Source: Donghicola mangrovi
Lineage (GTDB): Bacteria > Pseudomonadota > Alphaproteobacteria > Rhodobacterales > Rhodobacteraceae
Direction: 5' to 3'
NCBI RefSeq assembly: GCF_013377535.1
Contig: NZ_JABCJE010000004.1
Span: 1 to 64,000, forward strand
DNA: 64,000 bases
Shown: positions 24,466-33,658 of the stretch, piece by piece
Position numbering within the stretch: the stretch's first letter is position 1
How the letters are laid out: every line of letters begins with the position of its first letter
The notes under the pieces: generated by a model
Told to the model about the DNA's origin: nothing
The model's database searches: none
Seen by the model: the letters and a program-made list of their open reading frames with translations, nothing else
Translations under genes and position numbers: made by a program

Positions 24466-26163
24466 ATGTTCGGCAACGGGCACAAGGCGACAGTCGATAC
24501 GGCACCGCCTGCGGGCGGGTTAAACGGGCCCACCGGCCCTGCCCTGACCAGCGACGCCCCGTTAACCATAGATCCCGATCGGACGGACTGGCTTTTGCCG
24601 CAGGACTGGGTGCGTTTCGGCGCGGTTCCGGTTCAGGGCGGGCTGATCGCCCTGTCCGACCCCGAAATGATCACCCGTCTCGCCGTTGCCCTGACGGGCA
24701 AGCGTGGTTGGCGCGCCATTCTGGCCGTCCCCACCGCGATCGAAGCCCTGCATCACCAGCACTTTGGCGCCGCTCTGGCACGGCGCGCCGAAACCCGCGT
24801 GCCCCTGTGGCTCAGTTCCCGCGGGTTTGGACAGCGCATTTCCCGCGACCGTCTGCAAATGCCATTGCTGACGCTGTCGGGGATCATGTTCTCGGTCGCA
24901 GCCCCGTCCAAGGCTGCCGTTGCCCTGACCGCTTGGTGCATTTTCACCTTGCTCTGCGTGACCTTGCTGAAGCTGTCCTGCGTCACCGCCTCATTGATTT
25001 CACGCCGGAAAACCGTCCAGCCCACGCCCTTGGCCGAGGACGAGCTGCCGATCCTGTCGATCATGGTCCCCCTTCACCGCGAGGCGCAGATCGCCGAACG
25101 TCTGGTCCGGCGGATGACGCGCCTCGATTACCCCGCAGACAAGCGCGACATTCTGTTTGTGACCGAAGAAAACGACACCAAAACCCGAGAGGCGTTGGAC
25201 CGCGCCCAGCCCCTGCCCGAGGGGTTCCGGATTATCGTCGTCCCCGATGGCCACCCGAAAACCAAACCCCGCGCCTTGAACTATGCGCTGGATTTCTGTC
25301 GGGGCAGCATCGTCGGGGTCTACGACGCCGAGGACGCCCCCGAAGCCGACCAGCTGCGCAAGGTCGCCGCCGCCTTTGCCGCTGCCCCGCCCGAAGTGGT
25401 CTGCCTGCAAGGACGGCTTGATTACTACAACCCCCGCGACAACTGGCTATCCCGTTGTTTTACAACAGAATACGCCGCTTGGTTCCGTCTGATCCTGCCC
25501 GGCCTGTCGGCCCTACGATTGGCGGTCCCCTTGGGGGGTACAACCCTGTTCGTCCGCCGCCACGCGCTAGAGGAATTGGGCGCGTGGGACGCCCACAACG
25601 TGACCGAGGATGCCGATCTGGGTATCCGTCTGGCCCGCCGCGGTTGGCGCACCGAACTGATCCCCACCACCACGATGGAAGAGGCCAACTGCCGCACGTG
25701 GCCGTGGATCAAGCAGCGTTCCCGCTGGATCAAGGGCTACATGGTCACCTATCTGGTCCACATGCGGAACCCGTTCCGGCTGGTGCGCGAATTGGGCCTC
25801 TGGCAGTTCATCGGATTTCAGGTGTTCTTCGTCGCCTCGATCAGCCAGTTCCTACTGGCCCCCCTGATCTGGAGCTTCTGGCTCTTGCCCTTTGGGGTGA
25901 ACCATCCGGTGATCGGCATTTTGGGGCACGAAGGGACCATTGCCCTGATCGTCCTGTTCCTAACCTGCGAGGTTGTGAACCTGCTGACCAGTTTTGTCGC
26001 GCTGACGGGGCAGCATTTGCGGCATCTGGTGCCTTGGGCGATCTTTATGCCGCTCTATTTCCCGCTCGCGACGCCTGCCGCGTTCAAGGCGGCCTACGAG
26101 CTGGCCTTGCGCCCGTTCTACTGGGACAAGACCGCTCATGGCATATCCGGGTCCGAGGATTAG
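24466..26163 (+). CDS. Membrane glycosyltransferase family 2 with GspE-N-like N-terminal domain
   Basis: A 565-residue processive-type GT2 enzyme. Residues ~25-105 (LLPQDWVRFGAVPVQ..., ALSDPEMITRL, LTGKRGWRAILAV, HHQHFGAAL) resemble the T2SSE-N fold of GspE/PulE. Two membrane helices follow (~135-185). The catalytic domain has DAEDAPEADQL and the QRSRWIKGY (Q-x-x-RW) motif of polysaccharide synthases, then four C-terminal helices. It probably polymerises or exports a surface polysaccharide. The ATG at 24466 is chosen for its GAGGAG site, which is sequestered in a hairpin. No other polysaccharide genes are adjacent. Confidence 0.82.
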   Translation: MFGNGHKATVDTAPPAGGLNGPTGPALTSDAPLTIDPDRTDWLLPQDWVRFGAVPVQGGLIALSDPEMITRLAVALTGKRGWRAILAVPTAIEALHHQHFGAALARRAETRVPLWLSSRGFGQRISRDRLQMPLLTLSGIMFSVAAPSKAAVALTAWCIFTLLCVTLLKLSCVTASLISRRKTVQPTPLAEDELPILSIMVPLHREAQIAERLVRRMTRLDYPADKRDILFVTEENDTKTREALDRAQPLPEGFRIIVVPDGHPKTKPRALNYALDFCRGSIVGVYDAEDAPEADQLRKVAAAFAAAPPEVVCLQGRLDYYNPRDNWLSRCFTTEYAAWFRLILPGLSALRLAVPLGGTTLFVRRHALEELGAWDAHNVTEDADLGIRLARRGWRTELIPTTTMEEANCRTWPWIKQRSRWIKGYMVTYLVHMRNPFRLVRELGLWQFIGFQVFFVASISQFLLAPLIWSFWLLPFGVNHPVIGILGHEGTIALIVLFLTCEVVNLLTSFVALTGQHLRHLVPWAIFMPLYFPLATPAAFKAAYELALRPFYWDKTAHGISGSED

Positions 26164-26813
26164 GCTTTCTTCTCGGCCGCTGCCGCGTCAGCCTTCAGAC
26201 GGGTGACAAACGCCTTGGAAATATGGGACTTTAGCGCCGCATAGGCCGCGTCCCCATCCCCTGCGGCAATCGCGTCCACGATCTGGTCATGCTCTTTGAT
26301 CGCGGTTTCCGAACGCCCCTCGGCGGCCAGCGACGTGGTCGCCATCAGGGCCATGGTCCGGTAGACCAGATCAAGCTGCTGGAACAGATAGCGGTTGTGC
26401 GAGGCCAGATGCACCTGACGGTGGAACCGGCGGTTCGCACGGGACAAGGCCGCAGGATTACCGATCAGGGCGCGGTCAGCCTCGACCATATCGCGCAGGA
26501 CGTTGATTTCCTCTTCGGTGGCGTGACGGGCGGCCAGACGGGCGGCCAAGGCCTCCAGCTCCGACCGAACCACATATAGTTCGGCCAACTGGTTGTGATC
26601 CAGTGAGGCCACGATCATCGAACGCCCGTCGCGGGTCAGCAGGGACTGGGTCTCAAGACGCTGCAACGCCTCGCGGATGGGGGTGCGGGACACGCCGAAC
26701 CGTTCGGCCAGTTCGCTTTCCACCAGACGATCGCCGGGCCGGTAAATGCCCGTGTCGATGGCATCCAGAATCAGCGTATAGGCGTCCTTGTTCTGGGTCT
26801 TGTCCTCAGGCAC
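26160..26813 (-). CDS. GntR family transcriptional regulator (FCD type)
   Basis: A 217-residue regulator starting at GTG (26813) with GGGAGG before it. The winged helix has VSRTPIREALQRLE near residue 45, and the FCD domain has NRRFHRQVHLASHN. It overlaps the stop of the glycosyltransferase gene tail to tail and is divergent from a HAD phosphatase gene 115 bp away. Target and effector cannot be inferred. It is a distant paralogue of the regulator at 8258. Confidence 0.9.
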   Translation of the reverse strand: MPEDKTQNKDAYTLILDAIDTGIYRPGDRLVESELAERFGVSRTPIREALQRLETQSLLTRDGRSMIVASLDHNQLAELYVVRSELEALAARLAARHATEEEINVLRDMVEADRALIGNPAALSRANRRFHRQVHLASHNRYLFQQLDLVYRTMALMATTSLAAEGRSETAIKEHDQIVDAIAAGDGDAAYAALKSHISKAFVTRLKADAAAAEKKA

Positions 26814-26928
26814 GTGCAGCCTCCCTTACAGGTCTTTGCGCCACGTTAAGCTGGCACTCTATCGGGGATCAACCCGTTGTGTTCTAGTGCTTATGGGCAA
26901 AGTGCCCCAGTTGGGCTAGGACAAAACC

Positions 26929-27573
26929 ATGCCACGTCAGAATTTCAGTCATATCGATACGTGGGTGTTCGATCTGGACAACACCCTGTACCCGCCCCGC
27001 TTTCGCCTGTTCGACCAGATCGAGAAGCGGATGGTCGATTGGGTCATGGGGACGCTTGGCGTATCCAAGGCCGAAGCCGACCGCCTGCGCAGCACCTATT
27101 GGGCGCTGCACGGGACCACGCTGGCCGGCCTAATGGCCGAACATAATATCGAGCCGGACCCCTTTCTGGAGCATGTGCACGACATCGACTTTACGGTGCT
27201 GGAACCGGACGCCGCGCTGGCCGGTCACATCCGCGACCTGCCCGGCCGCAAGATCGTTTATACCAACGGCTCTGCCCCCTATGCCGAACAAGTGCTACAG
27301 GCGCGCGGGCTGTCAGGCCTGTTCGACGCTGTCTACGGGATCGAGCACGCCAATTACCGTCCGAAACCCGAAGCTGCGGCCTTTGACGCGGTGTTCAAAC
27401 GGGACAACCTGCGCCCCGAAACCGCTGCCATGTTCGAGGATGACCAGCGCAATCTGGCCGTTCCCCATGCCATCGGGATGCGCACCATCCATGTGGCCCC
27501 CGAGGCCCATACCGCCGACCACATCCACCACCACACCGTTGATCTGACAGACTTTTTGTCGCAGATCAAATAG
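26929..27573 (+). CDS. HAD-superfamily pyrimidine 5'-nucleotidase-like phosphatase
   Basis: A 214-residue haloacid-dehalogenase hydrolase. Motif I is FDLDNTLYPP (Asp15 and Asp17), motif II is VYTNGS, motif III contains the Lys in YRPKPE, and motif IV is MFEDDQRN. This pattern matches the SDT1/pyrimidine 5'-nucleotidase group. It probably dephosphorylates nucleoside monophosphates or small phosphoesters. A histidine-rich patch (DHIHHH) lies near the C-terminus. Confidence 0.88.
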   Translation: MPRQNFSHIDTWVFDLDNTLYPPRFRLFDQIEKRMVDWVMGTLGVSKAEADRLRSTYWALHGTTLAGLMAEHNIEPDPFLEHVHDIDFTVLEPDAALAGHIRDLPGRKIVYTNGSAPYAEQVLQARGLSGLFDAVYGIEHANYRPKPEAAAFDAVFKRDNLRPETAAMFEDDQRNLAVPHAIGMRTIHVAPEAHTADHIHHHTVDLTDFLSQIK

Positions 27574-27658
27574 CCGCACTGCGTCAAAGATGCCCATCGC
27601 GCATCTCTTTTGGAAAACCTAACTAGGGGCCGAACCATTAACCGAAGGACCCCTCCTT

Positions 27659-27910
27659 ATGACTGATATCACCAGCACCCCCTCGCAGCCCGGCTCTGTC
27701 ATGCGCTTGATTCTGTCGGTTCCGGTGATCGGCTGGATCGCCAAGGACCTGCTGCACGGGGACAAGGACAACATCTGGTACCTGCTGGTCGCGATCCTCA
27801 GCCTGTGGGCGGCGGCTGTGATGACCTGGGGCGTGCCCGCGCTGTACCTGCCCGCGGTCTGCTTTGTGCCCGTGATGTTCGTGATCCTGCTCTTCATCAC
27901 GCGCGGATAA
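27659..27910 (+). CDS. Small conserved membrane protein
   Basis: An 83-residue protein with two clear hydrophobic segments (about 38-58 and 61-80) after a short polar N-terminus. Between them a short turn (TWGVPALYLP) gives a helical hairpin. It lies alone between the HAD phosphatase and the UbiH-like hydroxylase, both on the same strand. A proper AGGA-type site precedes the ATG. I do not recognise a functional family. Confidence 0.75.
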   Translation: MTDITSTPSQPGSVMRLILSVPVIGWIAKDLLHGDKDNIWYLLVAILSLWAAAVMTWGVPALYLPAVCFVPVMFVILLFITRG

Positions 27911-27968
27911 ACTGTCGCTTGGACCTTCGGGCGGAAACGCCCTATGTCATGGGCCAAGGAGAGATCCC

Positions 27969-29171
27969 ATGACGACATTCCAAAGCTATGACATCATCGT
28001 ATCCGGAGGCGGCGTTGCCGGCCTGAGCGCCGCGGCGGCCTTCGGATCAGCGGGCTTCACCGTTCTATGCGTGGACCCTCAGCCCCCCGTCACTGAACGC
28101 GATGCCGAAGGGTCCGACCTGCGGACCACGGCGATCCTGCAACCCGGCCGCCTGCTGCTAGAGGAAGCCGGTCTGTGGGCGCGTCTGGATGCCGAAGCGA
28201 TGCCCTTGGACATCATGCGGATCATCGACGCGGGCGGCGAAGTGGCCGAGCCCCGCGTGACCAAGGATTTCGTCGCCTCCGAGATTTCCGATCAGCCCTT
28301 CGGGTGGAACCTGCCCAACTGGCTCTTGCGCCGCGAACTGGTCGCGCATTTGCAGGGGATGGAAACCGTGACCTTCCGCCCAGGCGTCGGCACCGCTGGC
28401 GTTCTGGCCCGCACCGACCACGCCCGCGTGCGCCTGAGCGATGGCACCGTGGCCCAGTGCCGCCTGCTGGTCGCTGCCGATGGCCGCAACTCGCCCGTGC
28501 GCAAGGCCCTGAATATCCCCGTTAAAACCCGCACCTACGGGCAAAAGGCGCTGGCCTTTGCGGTCACACACCCCCTGCCGCACGAGAATGTCTCGACCGA
28601 GATTCACCGCACCGGCGGGCCGTTCACCTTGGTGCCCCTGCCCGACTATCAGGGTCGTCCCAGCTCTGCGGTTGTTTGGATGGAAGATGGCCCCGAGGCG
28701 ATGCGCCTGATGGCCCTGCCCGAAGCCGAGTTCGAAGCGGCGATGAACGAACGGTCCTGTCAGATTCTTGGCCCGCTGACGCTGGCCTCGCGCCGGACCG
28801 TGTGGCCGATCATCAGCCAGTGGGTCGATACCATGTACGGCGCTCGCACCGCGCTGGTGGCCGAGGCCGCCCACGTCGTGCCCCCCATCGGCGCCCAAGG
28901 TCTGAACATGTCGCTGGCCGATCAGCGCTGCCTGCTGGATTTGGCCAAGGCCGACCCCGCCAACATCGGCGCACCCGAGATGCTGCAACGCTATCACCGC
29001 CGCCGCCACCCAGAGGTGCTGGCCCGCGTCACCGGCATCGATCTGCTAAACCGCACATCGCAGTTGTCGGCCCAGCCCCTGCGCGACCTGCGCGCGGCGG
29101 GACTGAACGCGCTCTATTCTCTGGCGCCCGTGCGTAAGACGCTGATGCAATTGGGGCTCGGCATGCGCTAA
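27969..29171 (+). CDS. UbiH/UbiF/COQ6-family FAD monooxygenase
   Basis: A 400-residue flavin monooxygenase probably hydroxylating the ubiquinone ring. The N-terminal dinucleotide fold is SGGGVAGLSAAAAFG, the middle DG motif is AADGRNSPVR, and the second FAD motif is LVAEAAHVVPPIGAQGLNMSLAD. All three match the Ubi hydroxylase family rather than other aromatic hydroxylases. Which ring position it acts on cannot be told. AAGGAGAG precedes the start. Confidence 0.9.
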   Translation: MTTFQSYDIIVSGGGVAGLSAAAAFGSAGFTVLCVDPQPPVTERDAEGSDLRTTAILQPGRLLLEEAGLWARLDAEAMPLDIMRIIDAGGEVAEPRVTKDFVASEISDQPFGWNLPNWLLRRELVAHLQGMETVTFRPGVGTAGVLARTDHARVRLSDGTVAQCRLLVAADGRNSPVRKALNIPVKTRTYGQKALAFAVTHPLPHENVSTEIHRTGGPFTLVPLPDYQGRPSSAVVWMEDGPEAMRLMALPEAEFEAAMNERSCQILGPLTLASRRTVWPIISQWVDTMYGARTALVAEAAHVVPPIGAQGLNMSLADQRCLLDLAKADPANIGAPEMLQRYHRRRHPEVLARVTGIDLLNRTSQLSAQPLRDLRAAGLNALYSLAPVRKTLMQLGLGMR

Positions 29172-29189
29172 GCCCCCAGCGCGGCGCCT

Positions 29190-30314
29190 TTACAGCGCCG
29201 CGTCCAGTGCCCGTGTCAGACGCGCAATCGTCGCGGGCACATCATACAGCTTGTCCAGACCGAACAGCCCCAGACGGAAGGTCGAGAACCCCTGCGGCTC
29301 GTCACACTGCAGCGGCACACCTGCCGCAATCTGGGTACCATTGGCGGCAAATGCCCGGCCCGACTGGACCTCGGGGTTGTCCGTATAGCTGACCACCACA
29401 CCCGGCGCGCCAAAGCCCTCTGCCGCGACGGATTTGATCCCCCGCTTGGCCAGCAACTCGCGCACACCATTCCCCAGCGCCCACTGCGCCTCGCGCAGAC
29501 GCTCGAAGCCATAGGCTCGGGTTTCGGCCATGGTATCCCGGAACGCCCGCAGCGAATCCGTCGGCATCGTCGCGTGATAGGCATGGCCACCGTTTTCGTA
29601 GGCCTGCATGATCTGGAACCACTTCTTCAGGTCCACGGCAAAGCTGTCGGACTGGGTCGCCTCAAGCCGCTTGATCGCCCGCTCTCCCAGCATGACCAGA
29701 CCGGCAGACGGGGTCGAGGACCACCCCTTTTGCGGGGCCGAGATCAGCACATCTACACCGGTGGCCTTCATATCCACCCAGATGCAGCCACTGGCGATGC
29801 AGTCCAGCACCATCAGGGCACCAACCTCATGGGCGGCCTCCGCCAGAGCGGTGATATAGCTGTCCGGCAGGATCACCCCTGCCGAAGTTTCCACATGGGG
29901 CGCAAACACCACATCAGGCTTTTCCTCACGGATTTTAGCGACCACCTCGTCGATCGGCGCGGGGGCAAAGGGCGCGGTGGGCTCGTTCCCCTGCTGGCGG
30001 GCCTTCATCACCGTGGTCTCGGCGGCCAAAGCGCCCGCATCAATGATCTGGCTCCAACGGAACGAGAACCATCCGTTGCGCACCACCAGAACCTTGGCGC
30101 CCTTGGCGAACTGTCGGGCCACAGCCTCCATCCCGTAGGTGCCGCCACCGGGCACGATCGCCACGCCATCGGCCTTGTAAGCCTCTTTGAGCAAGGACGA
30201 AATGTCCCGCATAACCGCCTGAAAGGTCGCTGACATATGGTTCAGGGACCGGTCGGTGAACACCACCGAGAATTCGTCCAGACCGGTCGGATCAACGTTA
30301 TCAAGCAAAGCCAC
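29190..30314 (-). CDS. Class V aminotransferase (alanine/serine-glyoxylate type)
   Basis: A 374-residue PLP enzyme. Lys196 in SAPQKGWSS is the Schiff-base lysine. Preceding motifs include GGGTYGMEAVARQF near residue 56 and VLDCIASGC at 169-177, which holds the conserved Asp for the pyridine nitrogen. It resembles alanine-glyoxylate and serine-glyoxylate aminotransferases and related pyridoxal transaminases; the substrate is uncertain. It starts at GTG with GAAGGAG upstream. Two Lrp/AsnC regulators follow on the same strand upstream. Confidence 0.86.
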   Translation of the reverse strand: MALLDNVDPTGLDEFSVVFTDRSLNHMSATFQAVMRDISSLLKEAYKADGVAIVPGGGTYGMEAVARQFAKGAKVLVVRNGWFSFRWSQIIDAGALAAETTVMKARQQGNEPTAPFAPAPIDEVVAKIREEKPDVVFAPHVETSAGVILPDSYITALAEAAHEVGALMVLDCIASGCIWVDMKATGVDVLISAPQKGWSSTPSAGLVMLGERAIKRLEATQSDSFAVDLKKWFQIMQAYENGGHAYHATMPTDSLRAFRDTMAETRAYGFERLREAQWALGNGVRELLAKRGIKSVAAEGFGAPGVVVSYTDNPEVQSGRAFAANGTQIAAGVPLQCDEPQGFSTFRLGLFGLDKLYDVPATIARLTRALDAAL

Positions 30315-30439
30315 GGCTCTCTCCTTCTACTTCCATTGCCCAAAGGAGTAACCAGCCCCACGCCCTGTGGCGAGGAATACTTTGGCATGCAGTTCGGCCC
30401 TTGCCGGAATGCAAGGCGTGTGGCGGCCCACAGGACAAT

Positions 30440-30495
30440 GGGTATTTGGGCCAAGATGAAGACCAACCTGCGCCTTCTTCTTTGCCCAAATACTC
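30440..30495. repeat. Inverted pair of interspersed elements, copies G1 and G2
   Basis: GGGTATTTGGGCCAAGATG plus AAG at 30440-30461 faces CTTCTTCTTTGCCCAAATAC plus TC at 30474-30495. They are reverse complements apart from a few mismatches, separated by 12 bp. Transcribed, they would form a long stem between the Lrp gene 3' end and the start region of the aminotransferase gene. Confidence 0.72.
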
Positions 30496-30506
30496 AAAAT
30501 TCAGGT

Positions 30507-30968
30507 CTATCCCCCAAGCGGCCCCGGCAGTCGTTCCTCGCTCAGCAGGACGTTGGCTTCGACATCACCGACCCCGGGCAAGGCCATGATCCGCCTACGA
30601 AGAACACGCTCGAAGTCACTGATATCACGGGCAACAATGCGCAAACGGTAGTCGTAGACGCCCAAAATATGCTCGACAGTTTGGACTTCGGGGATGGCGG
30701 TTACGGCGCGCTCGAAATCCTCTAGGCTGACGCGGCCTTTGGTGGCCAACTTGACGCCGAGAAAGACGGTCACGCCAAAGCCCAGCGCCTCGTGGTCCAG
30801 CACGAGGCGGCGGTGAGAGAACGCCCCTTCGGTCCAGAGGCGCTTGATGCGGCGCCATGCCGCCGGTTGGGACAGGCCGAACCGGCGCCCCAAGGCCCCT
30901 GCGCTGAGGGTCGCGTCCTGGGACAGGGCGTGCAGGATTTTGAAGTCCAGCTCATCAAGGTCGATCAT
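30507..30968 (-). CDS. Lrp/AsnC family regulator (second of a tandem pair)
   Basis: A 153-residue Lrp/AsnC regulator. The N-terminal helix-turn-helix (DELDFKILHALSQDATLSA, then LSQPAAWRRIKRLW) is followed by a RAM ligand-binding domain (LGVKLATKGRVS..., HILGVYDYRLRIV). It overlaps the upstream paralogue by ATGA. The neighbouring aminotransferase and ilvC suggest control of amino-acid genes (inference). Confidence 0.92.
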   Translation of the reverse strand: MIDLDELDFKILHALSQDATLSAGALGRRFGLSQPAAWRRIKRLWTEGAFSHRRLVLDHEALGFGVTVFLGVKLATKGRVSLEDFERAVTAIPEVQTVEHILGVYDYRLRIVARDISDFERVLRRRIMALPGVGDVEANVLLSEERLPGPLGG

Positions 30969-31420
30969 ATGGGCAGGGTCCCTTTGCTCTGGATGCGGGC
31001 GACGTGCATCAGGGCTTCGATGTCCACGATATGCGGCAGGGTCAGGATACGGTCGCGGTAGAGCTGCTGGTAATGGGGCATGTCCCGCGCGATCAACGAC
31101 AGGCGCAGGTCCACGCGGCCAAGGAAACTCTGGATTTCCAGCACCTCGGGGACGTGCCGGGCAGCGGCGCTGAATTCGTCAAAGGCAAGCGGCACGGTTT
31201 TGTCCAGAACGATGCGCAAGGACACCTCGACCTCATAGCCCAAGGCGCGCCAGTCGATCACGGCCTCGACGCCCTTGATGACCCCTGTGCTGCGCATTTT
31301 TTCAAGCCTGCGCCAGCAGGCACCGGTGCTGACCCCCGCTCTTTCTGCAAGGTCCGCCGTCGAAATGGACGGGTCTGCCTGAAAAAGGCGCAAAATGCGT
31401 CTGTCCGTGTCATCAAGCAT
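30965..31420 (-). CDS. Lrp/AsnC family regulator (first of a tandem pair)
   Basis: A 151-residue Lrp/AsnC regulator with DNA-binding helices (DDTDRRILRLFQADPSIST and GACWRRLEKM) and a RAM domain (SFLGRVDLRLSLIARD). It is divergent from ilvC across a 135-bp AT-rich intergenic region, so it may control both its own operon and ilvC. Overlapping translation with the second paralogue would yield equal amounts, so a heteromer is possible. Confidence 0.92.
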   Translation of the reverse strand: MLDDTDRRILRLFQADPSISTADLAERAGVSTGACWRRLEKMRSTGVIKGVEAVIDWRALGYEVEVSLRIVLDKTVPLAFDEFSAAARHVPEVLEIQSFLGRVDLRLSLIARDMPHYQQLYRDRILTLPHIVDIEALMHVARIQSKGTLPI

Positions 31421-31447
31421 GAATTACTCGCTTATCCCGAAATATGA

Positions 31448-32578
<1,131 letters not shown>

Positions 32579-32640
32579 TTCGGCAACGGCGGTTTTTCCG
32601 CTGGCCGGTGGCCGTTGACAAGGCGGCCACCACCTCATCT

Positions 32641-32673
32641 AAAGGCTCCGATCCGCGTGGTCGGAGCCTTTTT
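32641..32673 (+). terminator. Rho-independent terminator of ilvC
   Basis: AAAGGCTCCGA and TCGGAGCCTTT form a 11-bp stem with a 9-base loop, ending in a T-run (TTTTTC). It lies 62 bp after the ilvC stop and just before the EamA gene. Confidence 0.92.
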
Positions 32674-32690
32674 CATTTGCAGGTCGCGAA

Positions 32691-33602
32691 ATGCCCGAAG
32701 TCACCCTGAAAAGCTGGATCATGGTGCTGACCCTTGGTTGCGTCTGGGGGGCCAGTTTTCTGGGGATCGAAGTCGCGCTGCGCGGGATCACCCCGTTCTG
32801 GCTGGCCGAGGCGCGGCTGTTCTTTGCGGCGCTTTTGCTGACCGGCGTGTGGTGGGCCCTTGGCGGGCGGATCAATGCAGCCGATGACGGGCGGAACCGC
32901 TGGCCCTATCTGGTGGTGGTGGGGCTGTTCAGTTCGGTCGTGCCGTTTTTCCTGCTAAGCTGGGGTCAGACCCATGTGACCTCTGCCACCGCGGGCGTGT
33001 CCATGGCGGGCGTGCCGCTGCTGGTCATGCCGTTGGCGCATTTCTTTTCCGTGGGCGAGCGCGTGACCCCGATGAAGCTGCTGGGCCTTGTGATCGGGTT
33101 CTGCGGGGTACTCGTGCTGCTGGGGGACGGGCTGATGCAAAGCAGCGGCTCGGCGATGGAGGGTTGGGGACGTCTGGCCTGTCTGTCCGCCGCCGGGTGC
33201 TATGCGATCAGTTCGGTCACTACGCGCAACTGCCCGCCTATTGATCCCTATGCGATGTCGGCGGTGGTGATGATCATCGCGGCCGGAGTGGGCCTGCCGA
33301 TGGCGTGGGCTGTCGAGGGGCCGCCGCCCCTACCCGACCATCAGACCATCGCGGTTCTGTGCGGCTTGGGTCTGGTGCAGACGGCCGGTGCAAACCTGCT
33401 GCGCATTCTGGTGATCCGGAGCGCTGGCTCGACCTTCATGTCCCTGACCAACTATCAGGTGCCGTTCTGGTCGATGATCTTTGGCGCTGTCGTGCTGGGA
33501 GAGGCGCTGCCTGCAGGGCTGCTTGTTGCCTTGGGGCTGATCCTGACCGGCATGGCCCTGAGCCAGTGGAGCCATTTGAAGCGGCTGTTTGGCCAAGCAT
33601 AA
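32691..33602 (+). CDS. EamA/DMT family transporter
   Basis: A 303-residue permease with ten hydrophobic helices in two homologous EamA halves (first half beginning VLTLGCVWGASFLGIEVAL, second half from GWGRLACLSAAGCYAISS). Members export amino acids or other metabolites; the substrate is unknown. The ATG lies 18 bp after the ilvC terminator and has a CAGG-type site, so it probably has its own promoter or low read-through. It ends against the convergent glmM gene. Confidence 0.88.
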   Translation: MPEVTLKSWIMVLTLGCVWGASFLGIEVALRGITPFWLAEARLFFAALLLTGVWWALGGRINAADDGRNRWPYLVVVGLFSSVVPFFLLSWGQTHVTSATAGVSMAGVPLLVMPLAHFFSVGERVTPMKLLGLVIGFCGVLVLLGDGLMQSSGSAMEGWGRLACLSAAGCYAISSVTTRNCPPIDPYAMSAVVMIIAAGVGLPMAWAVEGPPPLPDHQTIAVLCGLGLVQTAGANLLRILVIRSAGSTFMSLTNYQVPFWSMIFGAVVLGEALPAGLLVALGLILTGMALSQWSHLKRLFGQA

Positions 33603-33657
33603 ACGGCACGCGTTGGGGACCGGCGCGCCGTTTGAGTATTTTTTGGCAAAAAGAAGT
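33602..33657 (+). terminator. Terminator of the EamA gene with interspersed element copy F
   Basis: AAACGGC (33602-33608) and GCCGTTT (33628-33634) form a stem with an imperfect GC-rich inner part, followed at once by GAGTATTTTTT. The following GGCAAAAAGAAG completes the interspersed element core in reverse orientation. It abuts the glmM stop. Confidence 0.7.
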
Positions 33658-33658
33658 C

